This document shows positions 15,101 to 25,760 of a stretch of DNA of 64,000 nucleotides, one piece after another. Where the stretch lies: NCBI RefSeq assembly GCF_009017415.1, contig NC_092405.1, positions 3,162,001 through 3,226,000 on the forward strand, given 5' to 3'. Position 1 is the stretch's first letter. Every line of letters starts with the position of its first letter. The stretch comes from Aspergillus flavus. Lineage: Eukaryota; Ascomycota; Eurotiomycetes; Eurotiales; Aspergillaceae. The translations under genes and the position numbers were made by a program. The notes under the pieces are model-generated. The model was not told the DNA's origin and did no database searches. It worked only from the letters and a program-made list of their open reading frames with translations.

Positions 15101-16491
15101 GGACCCTCTTGATGTTCCGAGAGACGCGGATGTACTTCGACACTCTCGATGGCTTCATGCTTCCCCACTCGATCTGGCCACGCAATTTTGGTTGACTCCG
15201 GTTCCACTTTTGACGCCGTCCCGCGCCTCTCTCTGGCTGCGTCCTCAGTAAATCGCTCTTCATAGTATCCATCCGAAGATAATTGAGAGTATTTTATAGA
15301 GCCTCGCTTGGGAGTTCGAGGGGGTTTGATGCCCCTCTCCACGTCACGATACTCGTCAACTCTATTGCGTTTGAAACTCGGATCCCATAGCTTCGTTCTT
15401 TCTGAATGTTGACTGAGTGAAGGCGACAACCGTGTCGAGTGTCCAGCAGAATATGAGTTATCCGGGGGGATTTGCTCCATGATATCATCGTCGAGAATGC
15501 TTATGATCCCTCCGGACGTGTCCTGGCTCTCTCTGCGCCGACGTTTCGACGGCCGCTCCTGATCGTCGTGTACGGCACCATTTTCTGGACGGGTGACGAT
15601 AACTCTAGTACTTCTTTGACTGTTGCTGCTCCGATCTGCTTTCCCCTGCGCACGAACTGGTCCGCTTTCTCGAGCACGTTGTGATATTGTATCGTGAGGT
15701 TTCAACGATGGAATATTCTATGGCCATAGAGTCAGGAGAAAGACGGACAATAGCTCGGAATCCGATCGCATACCGGTTTATTCTTGCGACCATACTTTTG
15801 CCCCGCTCGTCCAGGTATAATCCTTATCGCGGCAGGGTCTGACCTGGAAAAACAACCACCTGTAAGCTCCTCGTTCACTACGCCACTAGAATCGGATATG
15901 ATAATCGCAAAACGTACCGTATGGTACTACCGGGCAATAATCTCTCTTCGTCGTTTTGAGTAGGTAGGCGTTTCTGGATCCGCGTCGATTTGTCCTCTCC
16001 AAGTCTACCACCCAATGTATCAGCATACTCGGAATCGCTTTTGCGCTGCGAGGTCATATTTACAGACGACGCATCCCTACGCCCGGTCGAGGAATGGTCT
16101 GGCGTAGTTGTAAACGTACAGATTCAGAACGTTGGGGTCTTTCGGCATAGCTATAGGCTGATTGAATCTAAAAAAAAAAGCAAATAAATTTAGCCCGTGC
16201 ATAAGTATAGTCCCGCCCCCGACGGAGTTCGATATGAATGATCGAAGACGGCCTTGTAGACCCGTCGTGCTAGATATTATATGGAAAAAAGCCACCTACA
16301 TCTGGGGAGTGAATAAATGTGTCAACAGAAGACCCTACAGGCAGAGATCCAGTCCTCTCACCGGACGTCTGTGTCCGTCGCACTTGGTCGGAGGTCGCAT
16401 CAAATGGGAAATGGCTGACTGTGGTTGGTCGAGGTTCCGTGGGTTCAGTGGGGATCCAGTTGGACAAGAATTCTGAAATCCTTCCAAACAT
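12101..16491 (-). CDS. ulp2: SUMO-specific cysteine protease, Ulp2/SENP6-7-like
   Basis: C48-family protease that removes SUMO or trims SUMO chains in the nucleus. Proposed exons: 16300-16491, 16064-16167, 15918-16004, 15774-15843, 14018-15717, 13900-13965 and 12101-13850, giving 1322 residues. The first ~700 residues are polar and low in complexity, with basic clusters such as KRRRRESQD. A folded segment near LAVKCFYATFVRFGPHEH resembles the PH-like part of fungal Ulp2. The protease domain follows: His844 in NENAHWYVAIICN, Asp1013 in ATIITFDSLD, Gln1058 and Cys1064 in IPLQSNYSDCGLYLLAYLE, so the triad and oxyanion Gln are intact. About 150 acidic/proline-rich residues are inserted between the His and Asp blocks, as in SENP6/7. 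The C-terminus after about 1130 is disordered. A start at 16057 inside intron 2 is possible but less likely. Confidence 0.9.
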
Positions 16492-17072
16492 ATATTCACA
16501 CCAAAGATCATTGCATTACTAGAACTGTTCCGCATATATTCTATTTCCGTGCGCACAGAGGGGAAACGTAATTGAAAAGAAAGAAAGCATCATGACGGAA
16601 GAAAAAAGGCGGTGGGAACTCTTTCTGCCCACTGTCTGTTCATGCGGGAATTTAATTTGCAGCCATCAATGATGTAGAGTTTAGGAAAAAGCAAAAATAA
16701 CCAATAATTGTAACAAGGTATCGACAAACACTACAAACGGTTCGAGCCTTGGATTCCAGATCCTTAGGTATACTACTCTTACACTGTGCGCTTCACACTA
16801 AGATCAAAAGGACTATAACTTAAAATAGATACATTTCAGTCCGAATGTATATCACCTGGCAGTGATTGCGCTTCACGTACCAGGCGTCCCCTAAAAAGTT
16901 CCCTTGAACTTGCATAGCATCTGGCGTAAAATAGAACAATGACGGGAAATGAAATCAAGCCCAAGTCCAAAATAGACGCACTATTCGCCCCAATGCCCCG
17001 ATCCCAAATCGTCCCAATTATTTTCTGCTTTCTTTACTATACAGGACCATAAATCAGGCTCAGATAATCATG
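16492..17072. other. Intergenic: ULP2 promoter / eIF4E-like 3' side
   Basis: Both flanking genes are on the minus strand. The stretch holds the ULP2 promoter on its left and the 3' UTR of the eIF4E-like gene on its right. I see no gene or notable repeat. Confidence 0.5.
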
Positions 17073-18325
17073 TCACGACGCCACATCCTTTCCTTTATCC
17101 CCCGTAGAGTCATCATTCGCCGTAACTCTTCGTCGATCTGCACCTAGATTGTGATGTTGGTTGTTGTTGTTGTTGTTATTGTTGTGGTGATGGTGGTGGT
17201 GGTGATGATGATGGTGATGACCGTTGTTTCCGGTGGCCTTCTCCTGACGAGCTTGGTCAATGGCAGAGCGTTGAGCAATGCTGTCGTCATGGCTCTTCCA
17301 GACAATGTTGGTGTCGATGGGGAAGCCTAGTAGACGCTTGATCGTCTCCCTGCGCTGCATTAGAAAACAGAACGAGAAGGTTTCAAGACGAGCCCCGAAA
17401 CAGACAATCCAACAATGAAGCTTACCTGATCTTGATATTGCGCCCACCGTCAATCCTGGTCCAGACACTTAACACATCTTCGCCACTCCGTACACTGAGG
17501 ACAGCACCGCAAACTTCATCACCAGCCTCCGCGAACTGGTCCCCAACCATAGCTAAGAGAAGATCCTCCCAGTACCGATCAGCGACACCCTTCTTCAATC
17601 TCACCACCCACTTCCCACCCTTCTTGTTGGCATCATCTTCCCAAACAGGGCGAATACCCTTCTTAAAGATATGATAGTCGGAAACAGTGGGTAGAAGAGA
17701 AGGCCGCTTCAAGTGCGAATATATCGACCAGAAACTCTCGACCGAGGATATAGATGCAAGGGGGACGGTTGACTTTTCGTAATCGGAGTATTTAGGGGTG
17801 GGTGGACGGTACCAAATGACCCAGGTGGACTTCAGCGGGTGTTCTTTGATGGCGGTATTAGCGGCCTTCGTCTTCGCGCTCTCCGCCGAGTCGTGTTCTG
17901 TCGGGTTGTCTCGTTTCTCGAGGGGCGTCTTAAGGTCGGAGCCGCCGGGGGTTTTGGGGGCACCGAAAGATGCAAAGGCGCCGGATCCCAGGCCGAATGC
18001 AGAGGAAGCGTTCGTTGACGGGGAGGACACACCGCCCGAGAGCGGAGATAGAGCGTTGAAGGGATTCGATCGACCATGGGAGCTATCAGGACCAAAACGC
18101 TTCGTGCGGGGAAGTTCGACTCTGGCACCGTCTTTGCCGTCTGTTCCCGTCATAGACAGAGACAACTTAGAGGAGCTGGAACGGGGTGGAACGATCAGCG
18201 ATGACCCCTCAAAAGATTACCAATGTAGAAAACGAGAAATGAACGAAGAACGTATAAAAAGTAAAAGAATAGAAGAAGACCGATACATACTTGGAGCGGC
18301 GAGTCCAAAGATTTGCGTTATCCAT
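17073..18325 (-). CDS. Class II eIF4E (4EHP/eIF4E2-like) cap-binding protein
   Basis: mRNA cap-binding protein of the eIF4E fold. Three exons: 18291-18325, 17426-18175 and 17073-17349, giving 353 residues. A Ser/Gly/Pro-rich N-terminal extension of about 125 residues precedes the fold, which starts at LKSTWVIWYRPPTPKYSDYE. The cap-sandwiching block IRPVWEDDANKKGGKW (Trp190, Glu191) is conserved, and VADRYWEDLLLAMVGDQF is the helix that binds regulators in other family members. The WYRPPTP start, where canonical eIF4E has its first cap-stacking Trp context, matches 4EHP rather than eIF4E-1. This suggests a regulatory or repressing role rather than general initiation. The C-terminal tail carries a 12-His plus 8-Asn homopolymer tract. 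The start at 18325 (MDNANLWTRRS) is chosen because the splice restores frame. Confidence 0.9.
17160..17219 (-). repeat. Trinucleotide tract encoding His12-Asn8
   Basis: In the coding strand 12 CAC/CAT codons (17184-17219) are followed by 8 AAC/AAT codons (17160-17183), all in frame within the C-terminal tail of the eIF4E-like gene. On the plus strand it reads as GTT then GTG/ATG triplets. The interrupted codon pattern shows it is not a single perfect microsatellite. Length variation between strains is likely by slippage. Confidence 0.9.
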
Positions 18326-19624
18326 GATAGCTACCTAATGAGACGGCTCAGAAAACGAGCGGTCATCAGGCAATAAAACGGAGAAATTGGCGGCTTAACT
18401 GCGTAGGGTAAAAACCGAATGATACCGTATACCTGGAAAGCGCTAAAATGTTCAATGGAGACGAAAGGTAGATTGGTGGCAATTCGAGAAAAAGCGGCGA
18501 AAGAATAAAAGCGACTAATATACTAATTAAAACAAGATGTTGAGCAAGAACAACGGAAGCTAAAGAAAGGGAGTAAAAATCGTGATCGTGATCGTGAACG
18601 TTAAGCAGAGGTGGGGGGGGGAAGAATGCGGATTGCAAGATTGAACTGGAAGAACTCAAGTCACTGTCCGCTCGATTGGAAGAAATGGATAATTATTGCC
18701 CTTCGCGTTTCGTCCATTTCTTCAAGCTCCGCTCTCGTCCAATCACCGTCGGGCCCCGCTCTCTGCCGCTCGCACCGTAGTTTTTCCTTCTTTTTCTTTA
18801 AATTCCCTTCTTCGTTCCCCTTCCTTTCTTCTTTCTTACCATAACCCAAGACCACCAACTCAAATCATCGCCAGCTGCAACGTTTTTTCTACTCCACTGC
18901 ACTGGCGACTCCGATGAGTGTGTCGAGAACAACCATTCAAACCCGCTTCTAAAACCATCATCACGAGGGCTTTTCGGCTTCCATGATGCGGTGATGACCT
19001 GTATGACGGGACATACCTTCTTGATAATTAGATACTATTCTTCCATATAAAAGCACAACGACAATTTACCACCATTGTCACTGCGTGACCTAAGTGGTAG
19101 CCATCACACAACTGGTGCGTTTATTTCTTTCCTGCCAATCGTCGGCCGCCGTGCTCTTGAAACACCAGTTCATGAGGAAAAAATCATTCTCTGGTAAGCC
19201 GAGGTGCTCAACCGCTTTTCTACACTGCCATTTTCGGCTAAGCTGGTTGAGTGTGAGGTTTAAAAGGCAAAGTCTGATCTGTTGCACTTGTTTTCAATGG
19301 CACATGCCCCAGCCGTTCTGACATGTGTTGGTCATTGAATACTGACCAGCAAATAGTAGACTGATTGTATTGCCCCCTTTGTTTAGGTGCCTAATTTGTA
19401 GAGAAACAACAGATGGCTACGAAAATTCAAAACCAGTGCATCTCGAATGGGAGAAATTCTATACATTCGCTACACTATAATAGCTCCTGTCTTAAAAAAC
19501 AATAAGCATTGGATATCTGCTGTCAGAACGCGTGACCATAATTCTTATCGTGGAAACTTCTAAGCAAAAAGTTACCACGCAAATCTTGCATCCCAGTGAT
19601 GCGACGCATGTAGGCGTTTTTGAC
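18326..19624. other. Intergenic with plus-strand pyrimidine tract
   Basis: Upstream of the eIF4E-like gene and downstream of CTK1, both on the minus strand. At about 18777-18840 the plus strand is strongly pyrimidine-rich (runs of TTTCCTTC type), and a TATAAAAG sits at 19046-19053 on the plus strand. Such tracts usually mark fungal transcript starts on the same strand, yet no plus-strand gene is evident: the first ATG after the tract (near 18914) opens only 12 codons. It could be a non-coding or very short-peptide transcript. No tRNA or known RNA was recognised. Confidence 0.4.
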
Positions 19625-22600
19625 CTATTGTTCTGTGGGCTGTGCTGAAGATTGCGAGTCCTCGGCGTCTTGCTTGGTACGTTTCGTTTCTCTCTCGCTG
19701 GGGGGAGCTGAAGTACCAGCCTTCCGTTTCTCTTTGTCTCTCTGATACTCAGCGCGGCGAGCTTCCCTATCCTTCTCTTTGCGGAGGGCTTTGGATTCAA
19801 ATTCATGCCAATCACCCTCAATGTTCTCCAGCCTAGTAATCTGTTAGATATCACACTAGAAAAAAAAAATACCATAACACTTGAACACTTACTCAATGGC
19901 TTGTTGAGGCCTAGGCTCCTCCTCCGCAAAGTACGGATGTGCAAGTATCTCCTCAGCATTTGGCCGTGCAGTCGGGTCGTAACGGAATATTTGAGAAACC
20001 AAGTCTAGAGCTGCTGGGGTTAATATTTGCCCATACACCTCCTCAAAGACCCTTCTCTTTCGCTCAGTCGGCCGCATCAACTCAAACCAAGGCATCTCAA
20101 CAATGTCTGGCCACTCTGCTCGTGTCGGGGTCCCAAGGCAATTGTAGAGCTTCTCCATTTGGCTGATCTCGCCCCCCTCGCCGGGGAAAACGGCTTTCTT
20201 TGTGAACATCTCAACGTACACGCAAGCCGCACTCCAAACGTCAACTGCTGGTCCGTACCTGGTTTCACCCAGGAGAAGCTCCGGCGGTCGGTACCATATG
20301 GTGATAACACGATTTGTGTAATCAAGTTGTCGACTCTTTGAAAAGAATCTGGCCAAACCGAAGTCGGCGTATTTTAGCTGTCCACGGTTGCTTATAAGGA
20401 TATTGGCGGCCTTGATGTCGCGATGCAGCACTCCACGATGGTGAAGGTAGCTCAATCCTTCGAACATCTGCTTTGCCAGATCCTTTTTATGGGCTGCCGT
20501 AAGTGTGAAAGTCGGGTGATTGATGAGACCGGTAAGGTCATGGGAGAGATATTCAAACACCATAAAGCACTCGTTCCTCTCTACCATGACTTCCAGCAAG
20601 CTCACAACATTATCGTTGCGGAGGTGTTGCAGCAACTTGATCTCGCGCACAGCTGTGACAGGGAACCCATCTTTCTCGCCCTCCATTCGTATCTTCTTCA
20701 ATGCCACCTTTCTCTGGGTATACACGTGGATTGCTTTGAAGACCTTTCCATATGTGCCAGCTCCAATGACAGATTCATTTCCAGGTTTTCGGTAATAAAC
20801 AGAGTCCGATTTAGCGAATTCTTCAGGGATGGTGGGACGTGGTTTCGGTCGTACCAGAACTTTAGGTTGTTTCTTGGGTTCTGGAGAGCGATCCCGGCGG
20901 CGTTCAGGACGGAAATCCTGTCGTCGGTCACCTCTTCTCCTGTCATGTCGATGATCAAAGCGATGATCATCCCTCCGACCTTCGCGCCTATCCCTAGGAT
21001 CACGGAACCCGCGGGGGTCCCGGAAATCGCGCCGATCATTCCGCCCCCTGTCGCGATCCCTTTCACGATGGCGGTCTCTTTCTCTCTCACGGTCGCGATC
21101 ACGACGATCAAAGCGTGGTTCAGGCTTGAATTTGGGAGGCGGACCATTCGCCATCCTATTACGAGGAGGCTCGGCAACCCGGGGAGGTGGTTCTCGGGCC
21201 AGCATTCTTTGTGCCAGATCGGGAACGGGTTTCGGAGCAGGGGCTGGAGTTGTCTTCGCTTTGAATGCAAAACTGATTTTGCCACCCTTATTTGGAGTCG
21301 CAGAGGTATCAGGCTGCCCTATATTCGTAGGTGGCATTTTCTGGGCATCGTCGATCTCCGACTCTGGCTTTTCCTCACCCATCGGGTGATCTTGGCCGCT
21401 AGGTCTGATAGTGATATCACCCTGGTCAAGACCCATAGGTGCTTGATTTTCTGAAGTTGTTGGAGGTGGGGGAGTTTGTGACGTCTGCCCATGTGATGTA
21501 TGTGGGCTATGAGGCCCTCGATTCCGTGATCCGGGACCACTCCATTGAAAACTAGTAAAACTACCCCGGCCACGTGGGGAGGGTGCATTGCTGTAGTTTT
21601 GGGAACCTGAAGCAGAGAATCTACGGCCGCCTCCTTGGTTCTGATAATTTCCGCGATAACCTGAATGGCCTCCACGAGGGCCTGTGGGAATATGGTTCGC
21701 AGAGGGATGAAATTGGCTTTGCCCTTGATAAAACTGGCTCTGTGGACCAGTGGGTGGCTGTCTGTACGGAGGAGAACGACTAGATATTGCGCCCAGGTCA
21801 GCACTGTTGGAAGAGTTTCTCTGTAGGACAGGGGGAAGAAGAAAAAGAAGAAAGAAGGAACATTTACCCAGTGTGCGGAGGCTGCTGCCCATTCCTACCG
21901 CCCCGTCCACCCAAATATGGAGAGGTAGACTGTGGGGAACCATGGTAGGAATTGGACGGGGTCACATATTGCGGCGACGTCGAATATTGTCTCGTATCAA
22001 GATGTGAACGGGGGTTTGAGCTCTTGGTGTCCCGTGCATCAGATGCCCGCATCCCATGCATCGAAACGGACTCACGTGGGACATCCCCATCTACCAAAGC
22101 ACTAGTAGTATCAACATCAAAGCTTGGAATCGGCTGAGGTGGGGACGGGGATCTGAGAGGGTTATCTGCAGACTGAATTGGTCTAGTCGAGGTCATAGTT
22201 ATGGATTCCCGCCGGGAGACAATAGATAACCTTGAACCCACGGACTCTGCTGAATGGCGAGACACAGATCGGTGCCGCGGCTCGCGTCCAATATCGTCTT
22301 CAGGATGGGGGCTGTGTAACCGACGACGGGGGTGGTTGTAAGATTTCGCACCACGAATGGGAGATTTCGAGTGTCTTTGACGGGAAGAATTTCGTCGACC
22401 ACCCTCGTCCTTCCGGCGGTCTCTCCCTCGTCGCGGTGACCTTCGGCCTGATCTACCGCGACCTGGGAAACGTCCTCGGCCCCGTTTATGTGGAAAACCT
22501 CGCTCAGAGTCGTCACCCGGCTTACTATACGGGTGGCGAGGAGGTTCTTGAATAGAATGGCGGGGATATGGCCCAGGTGAAGGACTTCGTGTTCTTTTGC

Positions 22601-23051
22601 GTTTTGATGGAGGGGGTGCGGAGGGTGATTGATCTCTGCGGTAGTCCCGCTCGATCGGCCTGGCAACCTCCAGAGTATGGTGTGAATCTAGGTCGGGGTA
22701 TTCAGTCGGTTTGGGCGATGAGTGACGACCGAAGTTCTGGCTCGGTTGGAAGTCTGATGGGGGAGGTCCAGGGGAGACACGAGCCGACGCAGTACCAGGG
22801 GAAAATTCACGGTGTGAACGGTGTTCTTCGTTATCCGCTTGCGCGAAAGAACGCGGTGGCGGCGACCGTCCTGGATGATCGGGTCTGCCCCCTTTGGGTC
22901 GGCGACGACGTTGTCGTTCACGATATCTCTCCCTCCCCCTATCGCGGTGCGATCCTCGAGATCTGTGCCTTTCCCGATCTCGTTGGTCTGTAGTGTTGCT
23001 GGACGCTCTCCACTGGTCACTCAGCACCGGACTCCTACGGGACCCAGCCAT
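19625..23051 (-). CDS. ctk1: CTD kinase catalytic subunit Ctk1 (Cdk12/13-like)
   Basis: Cyclin-dependent kinase that phosphorylates Ser2 of the RNA polymerase II C-terminal repeats and couples elongation to processing and histone methylation. Three exons: 21868-23051, 19893-21818 and 19625-19832, giving 1105 residues. Residues 1-740 are disordered and extremely rich in Arg, Ser, Asp, Pro and Gly, including RS/RD dipeptide stretches, as in metazoan Cdk12. The kinase domain spans about 745-1037: glycine loop GAGTYGKVFKA, catalytic Lys769 in VALKKIRMEG, HRDIKAAN with Asp862, DFG at Asp880 and the PITAIRE-like helix (FPVTAVREIK). GTPTRAEWPDIVEMPW is typical of Ctk1. A charged C-terminal tail ends SSAQPTEQ. 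The first intron uses the second of two AG dinucleotides 2 nt apart; only that choice keeps the frame. Confidence 0.93.
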
Positions 23052-25572
23052 GTAAACTTCTTCAACTGCATCTGGTTTAAATAAATGAAGGTAGGGAGGC
23101 AGTCAGAATCAGATGGTCTGGCCCACTGAAAGATAGCAGGATTCGCATATAGATAATAAGCGCAGGAGATTCCGGTGGAGCCTATCGTTCGTCTAGTTTG
23201 CCGGGCGTGTGTCGGCCGCGTTCACTGAATGCTTTCCTGTCGGGGGATTGGGTGGTGCGGAAGACTGGTTTTTCCGGGGTGGAAAGAGAAGAGCCCTGTA
23301 TCTGAGAAAGAACAGAACGTCAAACCTCAAGAACTTTCAAAAATCAAAAACGTTTAGTAGGTAAGAGGGGTTGACTTCTTTTCCTCTCTTCTTTTCTCTA
23401 AGGGGAAGACGCACCTCGCTGTTTGGGTGTGGGCTTGTTTTCTCTTCACTTCTCCTTTCTTCTCTTTCGTCTTTTTTTATTGGGTGCATACGAATAAATC
23501 AAGGTTGTGGTGACGGCAATCTACTTTCTTGACGGGCATATTTTAAGTGGTGGTCCTGGCGGGAGGGAAATCAGGTGGGCGACTGACGGGCGGCTCGTCA
23601 ATCCAGCCCAAAGGTCATTCCCATGCTGGTCTCCTCATTCTCCGGTTCCTTCGCCTGCAGTGCGGGTTTACTACGATAATGGCCAACGGTCGCGCAACCG
23701 GTAACAGGACAGAGCTGTAGTCATCAGAAATGCTCGGATGCCTTCAGCCCGAGGCAAAGTAAAACGCACAGAATAGCCATTACCACAGTCTGGCCTTCCC
23801 TCAGACTGTTGTGGTCTTGGCTTTCACGACTAATGTCGATGTGTCGATCAGAGAGAGCTATTCTTTGCCCTCAGGATTTCACTCGAATGATCCTGTTCTT
23901 CCCTTTTCTTAATTCTTCTTCCTCCTCCTTTCGAGAAGCCTGTATATGTTAGTCTTCATTGACGTATGAGTCCTCGGCTTGATCCTTCTCTGGTCATCTC
24001 TCCCACCCTAAGTCTCCAAGCTTCTCGCCTTCGTAAAGGTTGTCTCCAACCATGGAAAGAAGTGAATATCTCTTCACTTCGTAACACACAGACCTATCTA
24101 CGGAATGCAATAAGTCAACAATGAAACAAGGACAGATAGGCAGGTAAATCTGCCACTGTAAGATTGCGCCATTGGGCTTCAAAATTCATAAGGTGGCATC
24201 CTGAGATTGTTAGTATGCAGTGGTGGAGTGATTGCTGAATGCCATTCAAGACACCCAACAGTCCCTCACCGCGTCGCGCATTCAGGGTAAACAGGTGACA
24301 AACAACGAGATACAACAGACCCCCAACAATAATGCGTAGCACGTAGACGCTGAAAGGGCACTGTAGCACTTTCTTTCGGTGCTTCAGTTAACAAAGATAT
24401 AATTCTGTCTCGCCCAAAAGAAAGATGACGACGAGGTCATCTGTGTGTTTACTTGAAAATAATCACAAATTTGAGGCACTCCCAGTCATGGTCCACTTCA
24501 ATGGGCAGCAGTAAGGCTTGTTGTAAGACGACAACACTTGTAAGATCTACCAATATGGCAAGGTACGCCTCGTCGAACTGAGGAGCAGCCAAGCATTATT
24601 TGCGGACCATTCACACTCATCCACGACCTAAAGCGTTTAGAGTCAAGAACCCGTGGGGATGCATACCTGATGGAACCTCGTTAGGAACTTCGCGGAGCTT
24701 GCGAAAAGACCGGCAAGGTCCCGGCACTTGTTTCCCAGAATAACAGGTTCCCCAGAGCGCCGATTAGTAGTTGTGTCAAAGAGAGGAGAAGAGAAACAAG
24801 CAAAGGTATATTGTAGAAAAAAACTATCTTTATAAAGTCTCTTGCCCTTGAATTTGTCTAGCTTTCTTGCCTAATCGAGACGTATATGGGCGCGAAGTGT
24901 TGGCTCATGACGTGTAAATGGGCGGTGGGGATGCGGAATTAGTGAGTAGGTCGGGACCAACCCAACAAACTGGGCATCGCGGTATCGAGCAACCCTGGTA
25001 GGGTCTAGGCATTCCTAGGCAAGCCATACAATCCTATTCGGTCGATCATGAAGCCGGATAGAATACCACAGCTAAGTGTGGGGGCCCAGAGTATGCAAGC
25101 TCATGGCATACGATGCTTAGGCGAATTTGGTGGAAGGTCGAGGTTACTGTAGGCTTGGACTTGAAGTACTGAGTGCGATCCACGTGATCCGGCGGGCCGG
25201 AGGAATCCACCTCTGTAATGCCTCAGGCATTAAAGTGTTATGAATGAGCTATGCACCAATGCACCATCACTCATACAGCTCAGTTATCTAAAAGATCTTA
25301 AAAACTGTATATGTAAAGCTTGCTGTCTAACTTAGTTCATTTCAGGCAGTCCAAAGAGTACCATTTAAATCAATATCGAGTTTGCATTGTTGCTTAACAA
25401 AGCTGGGATTGAGTCTTCTGAGCGCCGAGTGTTTTAGGGTACACAGAGAACCAGATTATCTTGTTGTTAGTACAAACTTTTGCCATGTCTAGGTGAAATT
25501 GGGTTAAAGTGTTCATGGTCCATCAGAACAGTGAATTGAAACATTTCCCCCACGTACTGTCAAAGGAAAAGG

Positions 25573-25612
<40 letters not shown>

Positions 25613-25760
25613 AAGGGAGCATAGTCTGTACTGCAAACAAGGTCCCATCACAATTTCCCTACTTCCTATACAAACCACCACCCCACATCTCACATCAAAA
25701 TAAGCAAGGCCAAAGCACGGGTCTTGGCTAGACGTCGTTGACGTTCTAGTCAGGACCTGA
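23052..25760. other. Gene-free 2.7 kb between CTK1 and the F-box-like gene
   Basis: Both flanking genes are on the minus strand, so this is the CTK1 promoter plus the 3' region of the F-box-like gene. The plus strand is pyrimidine-rich at about 23370-23480. A perfect 8-bp inverted repeat with a 9-nt loop lies at 23785-23809 (ACAGTCTG / CAGACTGT). A 7-bp inverted repeat with a 3-nt loop lies at 25216-25232 (TAATGCC / GGCATTA). A TATAAAG is near 24831. Open frames are all below about 85 codons and resemble nothing known. Confidence 0.45.
25573..25611. repeat. A(39) homopolymer
   Basis: An uninterrupted run of 39 A on the plus strand, about 150 nt beyond the stop codon of the minus-strand F-box-like gene, where it would be transcribed as poly-U if the 3' UTR reaches it. 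It is preceded by AAAGGAAAAGG, so growth by slippage from an A-rich seed is the simplest origin. Runs this long are often mis-sized by sequencing. Confidence 0.9.

Noticed and set aside
20423..21454. 343-codon plus-strand frame antisense to CTK1
   Set aside because: Shadow of the kinase and Arg/Asp-rich arm; no recognisable domain.
21319..21804. 161-codon minus-strand frame inside CTK1 exon 2
   Set aside because: Alternative frame reached only by the other AG acceptor; it lacks any domain and the Ctk1 frame is clearly coding.
23507..23704. 65-codon plus-strand frame after the 23.4-kb pyrimidine tract
   Set aside because: It begins with GTG, not ATG, and shows no family features; a non-coding transcript is the more cautious reading.
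25573..25611. Poly-A as the tail of a retrotransposed element
   Set aside because: No element sequence precedes it and no flanking duplication is visible; simple slippage is enough.
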